Assembly: GCA_944388125.1 (NCBI GenBank)
Contig: CALXHO010000004.1
Span: forward strand, 16,781 to 80,780
Source of the DNA: an uncultured Gemmiger sp.
GTDB taxonomy: Bacteria; Bacillota; Clostridia; Oscillospirales; Ruminococcaceae
DNA length: 64,000 nucleotides
Direction of reading: 5' to 3'
Each line of letters begins with the position of its first letter. Positions within the stretch are counted from its first letter, which is position 1. Below the pieces are notes generated by a model. It saw only the letters and a list, made by a program, of their open reading frames with translations. It was not told the DNA's origin and did no database searches. The position numbers and the translations under genes are program-made. Shown here piece after piece: positions 49,789 through 58,323 of the stretch.

Positions 49789-50643
49789 ATGATCCGTATC
49801 CTGACCGATTCCGCCGCCGACCTGACCGCCAAGGAGGCCGCCGCCATTCCGGGGCTGCACATTGTGCCCCTGAACGTGCTGTTTGAGGACGGCGAGACCA
49901 TCCGCGACGGCATCGACATGACCCGCGCGGATTTCTATGACCGGCTGGCAAAGGCCGACAAGCTGCCCCGCACCAGCCAGCCCTCCCCGGAAGCCTTCAT
50001 CCAGGTGTTCGAGGAAGCCAAGGCCGCCGGGGATGAGGTGATCGCCATTCTGATCTCCTCCAAGCTGTCGGGCACCTTCCAGTGCGCCAAGCTGGCCGCC
50101 GAGGACTGTGAGTTCCACGACGTTTACTTTGTGGACTCGGATACCGCCTCCCCCGGTGAGTACATCCTCATCCGGGAAGCCGTCCGCCTGCGGGAGGAGG
50201 GGGTCAGCGCCGCCGAGATCGCTGCCTCCCTGGACATTCTGAAAAAGCGCATCCGCATCCTGGCCGTGGTGGACAGCCTCAAGCACCTGCACAAGGGCGG
50301 CCGTCTGCCCGCCGCCGTGGCCCTGGTGGGCGGCGCGCTGGGCATCAAGCCGGTGCTGTCGGTGTATGACGGCGCCGTCCATCTGGCGGACAAGGCCCGC
50401 GGCCGTCCCGGCGCCTACGTGGCCCTCTTCAAGCAGCTGGACAAGATGGGCGGCATCGACACCCGCTACGACTTCGTCATGGTCTATTCCAGCGACAAGC
50501 TGGTGCTGGGTCCCATCCAGCATTATGTGCGCAACAACCTCAAGCTGGAGGGCGGCCACCTGAGCCAGATCGGCTCGGTCATCGGCACCCACATCGGACC
50601 TTCGGCGGCAGGCATTGCCTTTGTCATCCCGCCCGAGCAGTAA
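49789..50643 (+). CDS. DegV-family fatty-acid-binding protein (FakB-like)
   Basis: A 284-residue two-domain protein. N-terminal domain: IRILTDSAADLTAKEA, LPRTSQPSPEAFIQVFEEA with the conserved T-S-Q-P-S motif, and ILISSKLSGTFQCAKLAA, whose Ser/Thr hold the carboxylate head of a bound fatty acid. C-terminal helical domain: VVDSLKHLHKGGRLP and LGIKPVLSVYDG, closing with IGTHIGPSAAGIAFV (conserved H-x-G-P-G-A-x-G-like end). FakB proteins present a fatty acid to the kinase FakA for phosphorylation and use in lipid synthesis. No full FakA is in the window; a C-terminal-like fragment is in the his operon. Confidence 0.93.
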   Translation: MIRILTDSAADLTAKEAAAIPGLHIVPLNVLFEDGETIRDGIDMTRADFYDRLAKADKLPRTSQPSPEAFIQVFEEAKAAGDEVIAILISSKLSGTFQCAKLAAEDCEFHDVYFVDSDTASPGEYILIREAVRLREEGVSAAEIAASLDILKKRIRILAVVDSLKHLHKGGRLPAAVALVGGALGIKPVLSVYDGAVHLADKARGRPGAYVALFKQLDKMGGIDTRYDFVMVYSSDKLVLGPIQHYVRNNLKLEGGHLSQIGSVIGTHIGPSAAGIAFVIPPEQ

Positions 50644-50654
50644 GCATTGTATAA

Positions 50655-50701
50655 CAAAACCGCCCGCCTTCCCAGGCAAAAGGGAAGGCGGGCGGTTTTT
50701 G
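50655..50701. terminator. Bidirectional terminator between degV and the nonulosonate/ThrE operon
   Basis: AAAACCGCCCGCCTTCCC pairs with GGGAAGGCGGGCGG-TTTTT; U-runs on both strands. It is the end of the ten-gene minus-strand operon. Confidence 0.92.
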
Positions 50702-50708
50702 TATGGGG

Positions 50709-51152
50709 TTATTTCCGGGGCAGAGCGCGGTGCCGGGGCAGGGGAATGGCCGACACCAGAGCGATGCCGAAGGCGATGGCCAGGGCGATTTTGAGAGTCT
50801 CGAAGCCCCGCTCGGCGCACAGGGCGCCCTCGTCCTGGAGAAAGTAGTAGGCGGTGTAGTAGATGCCCGCGCCGGGCACCAGGGGAAAGATGCCGCACAG
50901 CAGGTACAGCGTCACGGGGGCGCGGAACCGGACGGCAAAGATCCGGCACAAAAGCGTCAGGGGCAGTACGGCCACCAGGGTGGCGGTGGCGGGGGACAGC
51001 CCGCCCAGGTCGTGGCAGACCAGATAGGTCACCCAGCCCACCGCGCCCACAATGCCGCAGGCGATGTAGTGGCGGCTGGGGACATGGAAGGTGACCCCGA
51101 AAAAGATGGTGGCAAAGGCGGCCACCACAAACTGAAACAGCGGATTTCTCAT
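50709..51152 (-). CDS. ThrE_2-type threonine/serine exporter subunit
   Basis: A 147-residue membrane protein with four helices, corresponding to the C-terminal half of ThrE (ThrE_2/DUF3815): ATIFFGVTFHVPSRHYIACGIVGAVGW and LCGIFPLVPGAGIYYTAYYFL, in which FPLVPGAG is the family hallmark. ATG 51152 overlaps the stop of the gene for the other half (ATGA), so the subunits are translationally coupled. Together they would export threonine or serine. They are the last genes of the operon that starts with the nonulosonate genes. Confidence 0.9.
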   Translation of the reverse strand: MRNPLFQFVVAAFATIFFGVTFHVPSRHYIACGIVGAVGWVTYLVCHDLGGLSPATATLVAVLPLTLLCRIFAVRFRAPVTLYLLCGIFPLVPGAGIYYTAYYFLQDEGALCAERGFETLKIALAIAFGIALVSAIPLPRHRALPRK

Positions 51153-51922
51153 AGTGCCACCCCCCAGAGTGCCCGTGCGGCGGTGTAGGTCAGCACCACG
51201 CCGCCGGCCAGACATCCGGCCACCAGCACCGCGTCCAGCAGGCGGATGGCGCCGGACAGATAGTCGGCGTTGATGATGTCCCGGATGCCCATGGCCAGGG
51301 ATACGCCGGGGGTCAGCACCATCAGGGCGCCGATGGCGGCGGTGCTCACATCCAGGGGCGGCCACAGCAGACGGCAGAGCAGGGCGATGGCGGTACCCGC
51401 CGCCGCCGAGATGATGTCGGAAAAGATCCGGCTGATGTGCCAACGGCGGCAGAGCTGGACGAGGATACTCTCCACGATACCGGCAGCCAGGGCAGCCAGC
51501 GTCTCGGGCAGGCCGCCGCCGAACAGGTAGCCGAAGCAGGCACTGCCCGCCGCTGCCGATGCGATGAGCACGCCAGGATGCCGGGCGGGCAGGGAGCGGA
51601 TCTCCTTCAGACGGGTTTCGGCCCCCGCCAGGTCCAGACTGCCCGCGGCAATCTCCCGGGACAGCTCGTTGACGGCCTCCACCCGGGCCAGATGGATGGA
51701 TACCGACGGAATGTGCCGGACCTCGTTGCAGGCGTTGGCGGAGGCAAAGATGCCGTTGGTCACCACGTAGGTGTTGAAACCTTCAATGCCCAGACTGTCG
51801 GCCATGATCTGCATAGTCTGCTGGACGCGGAAAACCTCGCCGCCGTTTTCCAGCAGCAGTTTGCCCGCGTCCATGACCAGATGCATGGCGCGGGCCTGGG
51901 TTTCAGGGGTGTTCATATCCAT
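51149..51922 (-). CDS. ThrE_1-type threonine/serine exporter subunit (DUF1212)
   Basis: A 257-residue protein. A soluble N-terminal half (about 1-110) has LLLENGGEVFRVQQTMQIMA and NTYVVTNGIFASAN, hallmarks of the ThrE N-terminal domain; the conserved G-A/G-E-V/T-x-R-V motif is intact. The second half has about five helices (from 112) with PLDVSTAAIGALMVLTPGVSLAMGIRDI, also typical. The start is ATG 51922 with GGAG upstream; it overlaps the end of the YfhO-like gene by 10 bases. It pairs with the downstream ThrE_2-type subunit. Confidence 0.92.
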   Translation of the reverse strand: MDMNTPETQARAMHLVMDAGKLLLENGGEVFRVQQTMQIMADSLGIEGFNTYVVTNGIFASANACNEVRHIPSVSIHLARVEAVNELSREIAAGSLDLAGAETRLKEIRSLPARHPGVLIASAAAGSACFGYLFGGGLPETLAALAAGIVESILVQLCRRWHISRIFSDIISAAAGTAIALLCRLLWPPLDVSTAAIGALMVLTPGVSLAMGIRDIINADYLSGAIRLLDAVLVAGCLAGGVVLTYTAARALWGVAL

Positions 51923-53193
51923 AGAAATGCTCCATACAATGTGATGCAGCTGCTGACGATCACATCGGCCAGCATCAGGACCGTCAGCAAAATCCCGGCG
52001 CTCCGGCGGTAGCGGGGCTGGGCCCGCAGGCGCAGCAGGGCACAGCAGGCCAGATACACCCCGCCCCCGATGCCCAGCCGCCACAGCCGTGCGGCGGGGC
52101 CCACGGTACCCCGGTACCCCAGCAGATAGATGGCCAGCACAAACATGGCCGCTGCCAGGGAGGAGATGGGCGGGGGATCCTTGACCACCGTGTCGGCGGC
52201 CAGGATCAGCAGCATGGCGCTGAGCAGGAATCCGTACCGGAAGGGAAAGACCGCCAGATCATCCCCGTTCTGCCAGGTAAGGCCCGGCAGATCCACCAGA
52301 TAGCTGGCCAGCACACCCACCAGCAGAAAGGCGCTGGCAAACTTGGCGCGGGTGGAGTCGTCGTTGCCCATGAAATAGAGCAGGGCCAGGATCACCGCCG
52401 CACTGCCGGTATAGAGGTAGGGCATGCCCGCCGCCGCACAGGCGGAGGAATACCGCCCGAAAAACAGGCAGTAGATGAGCTCCATGGGCTCAAAACCGAA
52501 CTGATCCCCGGCTGCCGCCATATGGAAGGCGTCGCTGCGGTACTGGGACCACACTACGGGCAGCACCAGCAGGATGGCAGCGGCCATACCGGGCAGCATG
52601 GCCCGGAGGCCGTTGCCGATGGCCCGGAAAAATCCCGGCCAGTCCATGGGGCCGGGGCGGCGCAGGACCTGCCAGATGAGGTAGAACAGGCAGTAGACAC
52701 ACAGCGGCCAGGCGGTGTAGCAGTTGACCGCCACACAAATAAAAGTCAGCACCAGCAGACGGCGGACCCGCCCGGTGCGGAGAACCGTATCGGCGGCATC
52801 CAGCATGAGGGGCAGCAGGGTGGCGGCGTCCACCCACACCAGGTTGATGATGCAGCCGGTGTAGACGGCGGCCGCGTACCCGGCGCACAGGGGAGCAAAC
52901 AGCCGGCTGACCTGTCCCAGATGCCGCATGAGATACCAGCACAGGACGCCCCCTGCCACCGCAGCCCGCAGGATGAGAAATCCCTGCTGGGTGAGCACCC
53001 GCCAGCCGGGGGGCAGCAGCAGGGTCAAGGCGTCCAGAGGGCTGTTGATGCCGTAATGAAAGCCGGCGGGGGCGTTGACGTAGGGCCGCCAGCCTCCCGC
53101 CAGGTAGAGGGCCAGCAGCACGCCCAGCCCGGCCAGCAGGCTGAAAAGCAGCGTCCGGCGGCGGAGGAGGGCATCCTCAGAGCGGGCAGTCAT
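51913..53193 (-). CDS. Half-length YfhO-like polytopic membrane protein
   Basis: A 426-residue protein with about 11 hydrophobic helices. AGFHYGINSPLDALTLLLPPGWRVL, CIINLVWVDAATLLPLMLDA and ELIYCLFFGRYSSACAAAGM are like the N-terminal membrane half of the YfhO family (GT-C-like fold), implicated in B. subtilis in glycosylating lipoteichoic acid. YfhO proteins are usually about 800-900 residues; here the second, extracytoplasmic half is missing and the gene ends cleanly after the last helix. It overlaps neuA by 4 bases and the next gene by 10, so it is part of the operon. It could transfer or flip the nonulosonate product (inference). Confidence 0.72.
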   Translation of the reverse strand: MTARSEDALLRRRTLLFSLLAGLGVLLALYLAGGWRPYVNAPAGFHYGINSPLDALTLLLPPGWRVLTQQGFLILRAAVAGGVLCWYLMRHLGQVSRLFAPLCAGYAAAVYTGCIINLVWVDAATLLPLMLDAADTVLRTGRVRRLLVLTFICVAVNCYTAWPLCVYCLFYLIWQVLRRPGPMDWPGFFRAIGNGLRAMLPGMAAAILLVLPVVWSQYRSDAFHMAAAGDQFGFEPMELIYCLFFGRYSSACAAAGMPYLYTGSAAVILALLYFMGNDDSTRAKFASAFLLVGVLASYLVDLPGLTWQNGDDLAVFPFRYGFLLSAMLLILAADTVVKDPPPISSLAAAMFVLAIYLLGYRGTVGPAARLWRLGIGGGVYLACCALLRLRAQPRYRRSAGILLTVLMLADVIVSSCITLYGAFLWI

Positions 53194-53954
53194 CCGCGGA
53201 TGTTGTCGCGCACAGCGGCAAAGGCGGGGTTGTGGGCGTAGAGATGGGCGCCGATGGCCTCCATGAGCAGGTAGTCGGCTTCGGAATCAATGTCGATGAT
53301 GCCGGTATCCATCATGACCGACACACCGATCTTGCCGCTCCACAGCATGCCGTCGGTGTTGCTGGCCAGAAAATCCCGCTTGAATACATAGATGGAGGCG
53401 TTGACGTCGTAGACGGCGGGGGCCTGCTGCCGGGCGGTGAAGGGGCTGTGGATGACCTGCTCCACGTGGTCGCCCGCATCCTTGACCATGTTGAACCAGG
53501 GATTGCGCCGGGCCTCGGTGACGCTGAACACCAGGTCCAGGTCGGGACGGCCGCGCTTTTTGGCCACGGCGTTCTCCACGTCGGCGGCGGTGCGCAGGGG
53601 GCTGGTGATGTCCAGGTCCATGAGATAGTCGTAGGGGGCGCCGGTGCGCTCCTCCATGCGGGCCAGGGTGTCCTGGAACACCCGCATCTTGGGCACCGAG
53701 TCCCCGCCCAGCTCCTCGCCCCGGGGCAGATAGACGACCTCGGGGTATTCCTTTGCCACCAGGTCGGCCAGCAGGTCGGAGTCGGTGTTCAGGGCAATGT
53801 CCACCGAAATTTCCGGGTGCGCCTTGATAAAGAGCTCGGCGGCGCTCAGGGTGTAGTAGACCAGCGGATGGCCGCAGAAGTTTTTCAGGTTCTTGTTGGC
53901 AAAGCCCTTGCTGCCCGCGCGGCCGCAGACAGAGATCAAAAGACGTTCCTTCAT
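53190..53954 (-). CDS. neuA: CMP-nonulosonic acid cytidylyltransferase (NeuA/LegF-like)
   Basis: A 254-residue enzyme that activates a sialic- or legionaminic-type acid with CTP, giving the CMP sugar. The nucleotide-binding start is ISVCGRAGSKGFANKNLKNF (R-A-G-S-K-G), followed by DIALNTDSDLLADL, YDYLMDLDITSPLRTAADVE (the D-L-x-x-T-S-P-L-R motif), and VYDVNASIYVFKRDFL and GIIDIDSEADYL with the metal-binding acids. ATGA overlaps link it to the genes on both sides. A C-terminal SGNH domain as in some NeuA is absent. Sialic acid cannot be excluded as substrate, but the linked CBS-nucleotidyltransferase and aminotransferase favour a legionaminic-type acid. Confidence 0.93.
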   Translation of the reverse strand: MKERLLISVCGRAGSKGFANKNLKNFCGHPLVYYTLSAAELFIKAHPEISVDIALNTDSDLLADLVAKEYPEVVYLPRGEELGGDSVPKMRVFQDTLARMEERTGAPYDYLMDLDITSPLRTAADVENAVAKKRGRPDLDLVFSVTEARRNPWFNMVKDAGDHVEQVIHSPFTARQQAPAVYDVNASIYVFKRDFLASNTDGMLWSGKIGVSVMMDTGIIDIDSEADYLLMEAIGAHLYAHNPAFAAVRDNIRG

Positions 53955-54898
53955 ACCAGTTCCCCCAATGTCAGTTTGAGCACACGGCAGGCCGTGGCGG
54001 GCGGGTTGAGGCTCTCGGTTTCCTCACCGAGGGCGTAGCCCACAAAGTAATCCATCTCACGCAGGTAGCGCTCGTTCACGTCCTCAGCGTAGGACTGCAC
54101 CGTGCCGTCGGGCAGGGTGAGCGTACCCGCGCCGAAATCCGCCACCACGCTGCCGTCGCGGCAGAACAGCTCGATGCTGCGCCGGTATCCCCGGCCGAAG
54201 TAGTCCAGATGGACCTCCCCCAGCATGTGGGGCCACCGGGCAATGTAGACCGACAGATCGTCGGAGTCCAGTTCCAGTTCGGAATAGGTGCCCTTGAAGT
54301 TGTGGACCTCCTCCGGCGTGCCGAACAGGTCCACCAGATAATCCCACTCGTGGATCAGGTCGATGGTCACCCCGCCGCCCAGCGCCCGGTGGGCGCTGTA
54401 CACCGTGCGGTAGTCCACCCCCGGCCGCCAGTCGGGCAGGTAGGAGGAGCAGATCACCCGGGCACAGTAGGGGTGCAGGGTGGGCAGCAGCTTTTTCAGG
54501 GCCAGCATGGCGCCGCACCAGCGCATGGGTGCCGCCACATAGGCCTTCTGCCCGGCGGGCATCAGGTCGGCAGGGTCCAGCCCCGTCTGCTCGGCGGAGA
54601 AGATGGGCTTTTCAATAAACAACGCCCCCGCCTTGCCGCGGATGGCTTTGAGGGCATCGGCATGCAGGCTGGTGGGATTGGTGATGAAAGCCATGTCATA
54701 CTGTCCCAATGCTGCCGCGTCGGTGGCCTGGGCGCGGAGCAGTTCCGCCACCCCGGGGCGCAGAGGACGGGACAGGTCGCTGCGCAGGGCGTCGGCCTCC
54801 AGCCGGATGCCCCGTCTGGCGCAGATGGCGTGCAGGTTTTTCAGATGCCTGGTCCCGATGGACCCCAGGCCAATGAAGAGCGCGGAGAGTGTTTGCAT
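53951..54898 (-). CDS. Gfo/Idh/MocA-family oxidoreductase (intact EKP motif)
   Basis: A 315-residue NAD(P)-dependent sugar dehydrogenase-like protein. Rossmann start ALFIGLGSIGTRHLKNL, then DMAFITNPTSLHADAL, and the catalytic-lysine motif GALFIEKPIFS (about 92-102). The C-terminal beta-sheet domain carries GGGVTIDLIHEWDYLVDLFG, with the His/Asp pair (D-x-x-x-H-E-x-D) seen in this family. Such enzymes appear in some nonulosonate clusters, where their reactions are mostly not worked out. It lies 39 bases after a second Gfo/Idh gene and overlaps neuA by 4 bases, so it acts with them. Confidence 0.9.
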   Translation of the reverse strand: MQTLSALFIGLGSIGTRHLKNLHAICARRGIRLEADALRSDLSRPLRPGVAELLRAQATDAAALGQYDMAFITNPTSLHADALKAIRGKAGALFIEKPIFSAEQTGLDPADLMPAGQKAYVAAPMRWCGAMLALKKLLPTLHPYCARVICSSYLPDWRPGVDYRTVYSAHRALGGGVTIDLIHEWDYLVDLFGTPEEVHNFKGTYSELELDSDDLSVYIARWPHMLGEVHLDYFGRGYRRSIELFCRDGSVVADFGAGTLTLPDGTVQSYAEDVNERYLREMDYFVGYALGEETESLNPPATACRVLKLTLGELV

Positions 54899-54937
54899 GG
54901 GATGATTCCCTCCCGGAAAAGATTGGGCCGGGTCAGG

Positions 54938-55924
54938 TCACGCCTGACCGGCGGCCTGGACCTTGTCCATGATATCGATGGCGGCCAGGTCCTTCTCAAA
55001 GCTCCAGCGGGGGGATTCCTCCCCCTTGAGCACGGCAAAGAAGTTGGCCAGCTCGTCCACGTAGGCGTTTTCCACGATGTTGTCGCTGTACCGCGGGTCG
55101 TGGGTGAAGTCACCGTAGGTGTCCACAAATTGCTTGTCGCCGTCGGCATAGCGGTAGAGGGCCTTGGGGTTGCCCTCCCAGAAGAGGTGCAGCCCGTCGC
55201 CGAAGCACTCAAAGTTGCGCACCGCCTTGGGGCTGACCACGTCGGCGGCCAGCACGCCCTGGGCGCCGGAAGCATGGCGCAGCAACAGGGTGGCGCAGTC
55301 GGGGTAGGGCAGACCAAGGTCGCTGATGCTGTCGCACCGGATGGTCACATCCTCCACCGGGCCGAAGGTATCCAGCAGCCAGGGCAGGTCGATGCCCAGG
55401 ATCTCCCGCACGCCGCCGGTGCGGGCGTTGCCCACAAAGAAGTTTTTGTAGTTTTCCCAGGGATGCCAGTCGGGCAGATACTGACCGATGTGGTAGATAT
55501 AGTGCACCGGCTTGCCGAAAGCTTCGGTCTGGGCCTTGATGTACTGGATCTCCCGGCGGTAGAGCATGGTGGAGGACAGAAAGAGCACGAGGTTGTGCGC
55601 CTTTGCCTTGGCCAGGTTTTCGGCATAGCCGTCGGAGACGAGGTTTAACTCGGTAAAGACGGGAAGGTCTGCGTCCAGCAGCTCCCTGATGACCGCCGCA
55701 TGGGACAGGGGGGCGGTGCAGACCAGGGCGGCGTCGGGGGCAAAGGCCTCCACCGCTTCCCCGATGGAGGGATAGGCGGCGTCGGTCAGTCCCAGATTGA
55801 CGGCCTCCTCCCGGCGGGATTCGGCGGTATCCACGCCCGCAATGCGGATGTCCTTGTCCAGGCCCCGGGCCAGGCGCGCGCGGCGCTTGCCCATGCTGCC
55901 CAGACCCACAATGAGAAGTTTCAT
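54938..55924 (-). CDS. Gfo/Idh/MocA-family protein lacking the EKP lysine
   Basis: A 328-residue protein with the same two-domain layout: LLIVGLGSMGKRRARLA start, DAALVCTAPLSHAAVIRELL, then FTELNLVSDGYAENLAKA, where family members normally have E-K-P. The Lys and Pro are replaced by Leu and Asn. The C-terminal domain has VREILGIDLPWLLDTFGPVEDV, in place of the usual G-G-x-x-x-D-x-G/H pattern. So binding of NAD is likely but standard dehydrogenase chemistry is doubtful. It is about 30 % similar in feel to its neighbour, not a recent duplicate. Possibly a partner or a different reaction in the nonulosonate pathway. Confidence 0.87.
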   Translation of the reverse strand: MKLLIVGLGSMGKRRARLARGLDKDIRIAGVDTAESRREEAVNLGLTDAAYPSIGEAVEAFAPDAALVCTAPLSHAAVIRELLDADLPVFTELNLVSDGYAENLAKAKAHNLVLFLSSTMLYRREIQYIKAQTEAFGKPVHYIYHIGQYLPDWHPWENYKNFFVGNARTGGVREILGIDLPWLLDTFGPVEDVTIRCDSISDLGLPYPDCATLLLRHASGAQGVLAADVVSPKAVRNFECFGDGLHLFWEGNPKALYRYADGDKQFVDTYGDFTHDPRYSDNIVENAYVDELANFFAVLKGEESPRWSFEKDLAAIDIMDKVQAAGQA

Positions 55925-56015
55925 GGCAGGGTCCTTTCTCCCCGGCGGCGGGCCGGGGGCAGAATTGCAGAAAAACGGGGCGTTCCCCGTTCACAGTCAG
56001 AAACAGTCAGCGCCC

Positions 56016-57215
56016 TCACAGCGCCGGCTCGGCCATGGGGTCAAAGTCCGGCACCGGGCCGTCGTAGAAAGTCTTGGCCCCGGTCATGGCCGGGGTGGCG
56101 ATGCGGGAGGCCAGCACCCGGACGATCTTGCCCGCGGTGTCCCCGCCGTTGTAGGGACTGCGGGCGGTCTTTGCCAGGGCGGCAAAGTCGGGGGAGAGGG
56201 CCCGGCGCAGGGCGGCTTCGATCTCCCCGGCATCCCCGCCGCAGGAGAGTACGTTGGCGCACTGGATGCGCCCCGCCTGCCGGTTGCCGATGTTGACGGT
56301 GGGCACCCCGAAGGAGGGGGTCTCCACCACGCCGGAGCTGGAATTGCCCGCCACCAGGGAGGCATACTCCATGGCGGAAAGGTAGCGCTTGAGGCCCAGG
56401 CTCTGGACAAAGCCCGCCCGGTCGGGGTGGGCGGCGGCAAAGGCGCGCATGGCGGCGGAGCAGACCTCGCCCCCCGCGTCGGCGTTGGAGCCGGTGATGA
56501 GCCAGAAGATGCCTTTCACCGCCTCCATGGCATGGCACAGGGCCGCCGACTGGACGGCAGGGTCGGGGGCGTCTGCACCTGTCTCGGGGTGGAAGGTCAC
56601 CAGGGCAAAGGGCTGCATCAGGTCAAATCCGGTGGAACTGCACAATTCCTGCCGGGTCATTTTGGGCAGAGTGCGGATGTTCTGGTCCCCCAGCCCTCCC
56701 ACACAGAAGACCCGCCCCGGTTCCTCCCCCATGCGGACCAGGCGGGCGGCACTGTCGGCGCAGGAGGGAAAATGCAGGGCAGCCATCTTGCTGATGCAGT
56801 GGCGGTAGTACTCGTCCGCTGCGCCCAGGGTCACGTCCCCGCCGGAGATGTGGGCGATAGGAATGTGCCGGGCCGCCGCAGCTGCCGCCACGGCGAAGAT
56901 CTCGAACCGGTCCCCCAGCAGCAGCACTGCGTCGGGACGGCGGGCGGCAAAATAGTCATCGAACACCGTCATGGTGCGGACGATGGTGCGGGCCACCGGC
57001 TCGGCCGGGTCGTCGGAGAAGATGGGCAGCCGTGCGTCGATGGGAAAGCCGTCGGCCTCGATCTCGCTGACCGTCGCCCCCAGCCGGGCGCAGAGGTGTG
57101 CCCCCGTCACCACCAGGCGCAGCCCGGGCTCCTGCCCGGCAGCCAGCCGCCCGATGACGGGGCGCAGCAGTCCGTATTCCGCCCGTGTGGCGGTGACGAC
57201 GGCGACAGTGGACAT
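56016..57215 (-). CDS. neuC: UDP/GDP-N-acetylhexosamine 2-epimerase, hydrolysing (NeuC/LegG-like)
   Basis: A 399-residue GT-B-fold enzyme that epimerises at C2 and releases the nucleotide, giving ManNAc or its diamino analogue for NeuB. Motifs: AVVTATRAEYGLLRPVI, VTGAHLCARLGATVSEIE, LLGDRFEIFAVAAAAAARHI, PIAHISGGDVTLGAADEYYR (the G-G-D/E-x-T-x-G-x-x-D-E signature), and near the C-terminus LVAGNSSSGVVETPSFGVP (nucleotide binding). Length is as in LegG and NeuC. Which nucleotide sugar it takes cannot be told. It lies between neuB and the Gfo/Idh genes. Confidence 0.93.
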   Translation of the reverse strand: MSTVAVVTATRAEYGLLRPVIGRLAAGQEPGLRLVVTGAHLCARLGATVSEIEADGFPIDARLPIFSDDPAEPVARTIVRTMTVFDDYFAARRPDAVLLLGDRFEIFAVAAAAAARHIPIAHISGGDVTLGAADEYYRHCISKMAALHFPSCADSAARLVRMGEEPGRVFCVGGLGDQNIRTLPKMTRQELCSSTGFDLMQPFALVTFHPETGADAPDPAVQSAALCHAMEAVKGIFWLITGSNADAGGEVCSAAMRAFAAAHPDRAGFVQSLGLKRYLSAMEYASLVAGNSSSGVVETPSFGVPTVNIGNRQAGRIQCANVLSCGGDAGEIEAALRRALSPDFAALAKTARSPYNGGDTAGKIVRVLASRIATPAMTGAKTFYDGPVPDFDPMAEPAL

Positions 57216-57293
57216 ACAAAAACCTCCGGAAAACCTGCAAAATGCGCGGGAACAGGGCAGGAATGCCCCATTCCGCGCGCGGAATGAATGGGA

Positions 57294-58289
57294 TTACAGC
57301 TCGATTTTTTCGTCCTCGGCAAAGTCCCGCTTGGCGGTCTGGCCCAGGACCTCATACCAGCGCATGGGGCTGATGCCGTCGCCGGGGCGCTTGGTGGTCA
57401 GGTTGTCGGTGGTGAACACTTCCCCCGCATGGATGGCCCTGGCCGCCACAATGCTCTTGCGGGCCACCGGCTTGTTGGGGGCTTCGCTGGCGGTCACATG
57501 CTTGCGGCCGTCTCCCAGGGCAGCCTCCACATGGCGCACCGCGTCCACCATGGCCTTGAACTCGGCGGGGTCCAGGCTTGCCTTCTGGTCGGGGCCGGGC
57601 AGGGATTTGTCCAGGGTGAAATGCTTTTCAATGACGGTAGCGCCCAGCACGGTGGCGGCCACGTCGCACTCCCAGCCCGGGGTGTGGTCGGACAGCCCCA
57701 CCGGCAGGCCGAACTGGTCGAACAGCTCCAGCATGGCGGAGAGGTTGGCGTCCTCGTAGGGGGTGGGGTATTGGGTGTTGCAGTGGAGCACGGTAGCCTC
57801 GGGGCAGCCGTTGTCATCCAGAATGCCCAGGGCGTCGGTGATCTCGTTGAGGGTGCTCATGCCGGTGGAGAGAAGCACCGGGGTCTTGAGTTTGGCGATC
57901 TCCTCCAGGTAGGGCAGATTGGTGATCTCCCCGGACGGAATCTTGATGAGGGGCAGACCCAAAGTCCCCAGAAACCGCACACTGGGAATATCAAAGGGCG
58001 CCGACAGATACTGGATGCCGATCTCGTCGCAGTATTCCTTCAGTTCCCGGTGGCCCTCAAAGGAAAAGTGCAGCTTGCGGATCATGTCCAGCTGACTCTC
58101 GGCAGCATCGGTGGTCTCCTTCTGATACTCGGCCTTCTCGGCAAAGCGGCTGACCACCAGCTCGGGCACGGCGGTCTGGTACTTGACGATGTCGGCCCCG
58201 CACTCCTTGGCGGTCAGGGCCATTTTCTTGGCCATTTCCAGGTCGCCGTTGTGGTTGACTCCGGCTTCGGCAATGATGGTGACGGGCAT
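57294..58289 (-). CDS. neuB: Nonulosonic acid synthase (NeuB/LegI-like)
   Basis: A 331-residue enzyme that condenses phosphoenolpyruvate with an N-acylhexosamine to the nine-carbon acid. TIM barrel with IIAEAGVNHNGDLEMAKKM, CGADIVKYQT, LIKIPSGEITNLPYLEEIA, PVLLSTGMSTLNEI, VLHCNTQYPTPYEDANL (family C-x-T/S-x-Y-P), GLSDHTPGWECDVAA and VIEKHFTLDKSLPGPDQKAS. The C-terminal antifreeze-like SAF domain (about 270-331) has KSIVAARAIHAGEVFTTDNL. CNTQYPTP with Gln is more like LegI than classical NeuB (Ser/Thr-x-Tyr varies), but this is weak evidence. Gene spacing of 34 and 78 bases fits the operon. Confidence 0.94.
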   Translation of the reverse strand: MPVTIIAEAGVNHNGDLEMAKKMALTAKECGADIVKYQTAVPELVVSRFAEKAEYQKETTDAAESQLDMIRKLHFSFEGHRELKEYCDEIGIQYLSAPFDIPSVRFLGTLGLPLIKIPSGEITNLPYLEEIAKLKTPVLLSTGMSTLNEITDALGILDDNGCPEATVLHCNTQYPTPYEDANLSAMLELFDQFGLPVGLSDHTPGWECDVAATVLGATVIEKHFTLDKSLPGPDQKASLDPAEFKAMVDAVRHVEAALGDGRKHVTASEAPNKPVARKSIVAARAIHAGEVFTTDNLTTKRPGDGISPMRWYEVLGQTAKRDFAEDEKIEL

Positions 58290-58323
58290 GTGCAGCCTCC
58301 TTACAATATTCCTGTAAAACGCC

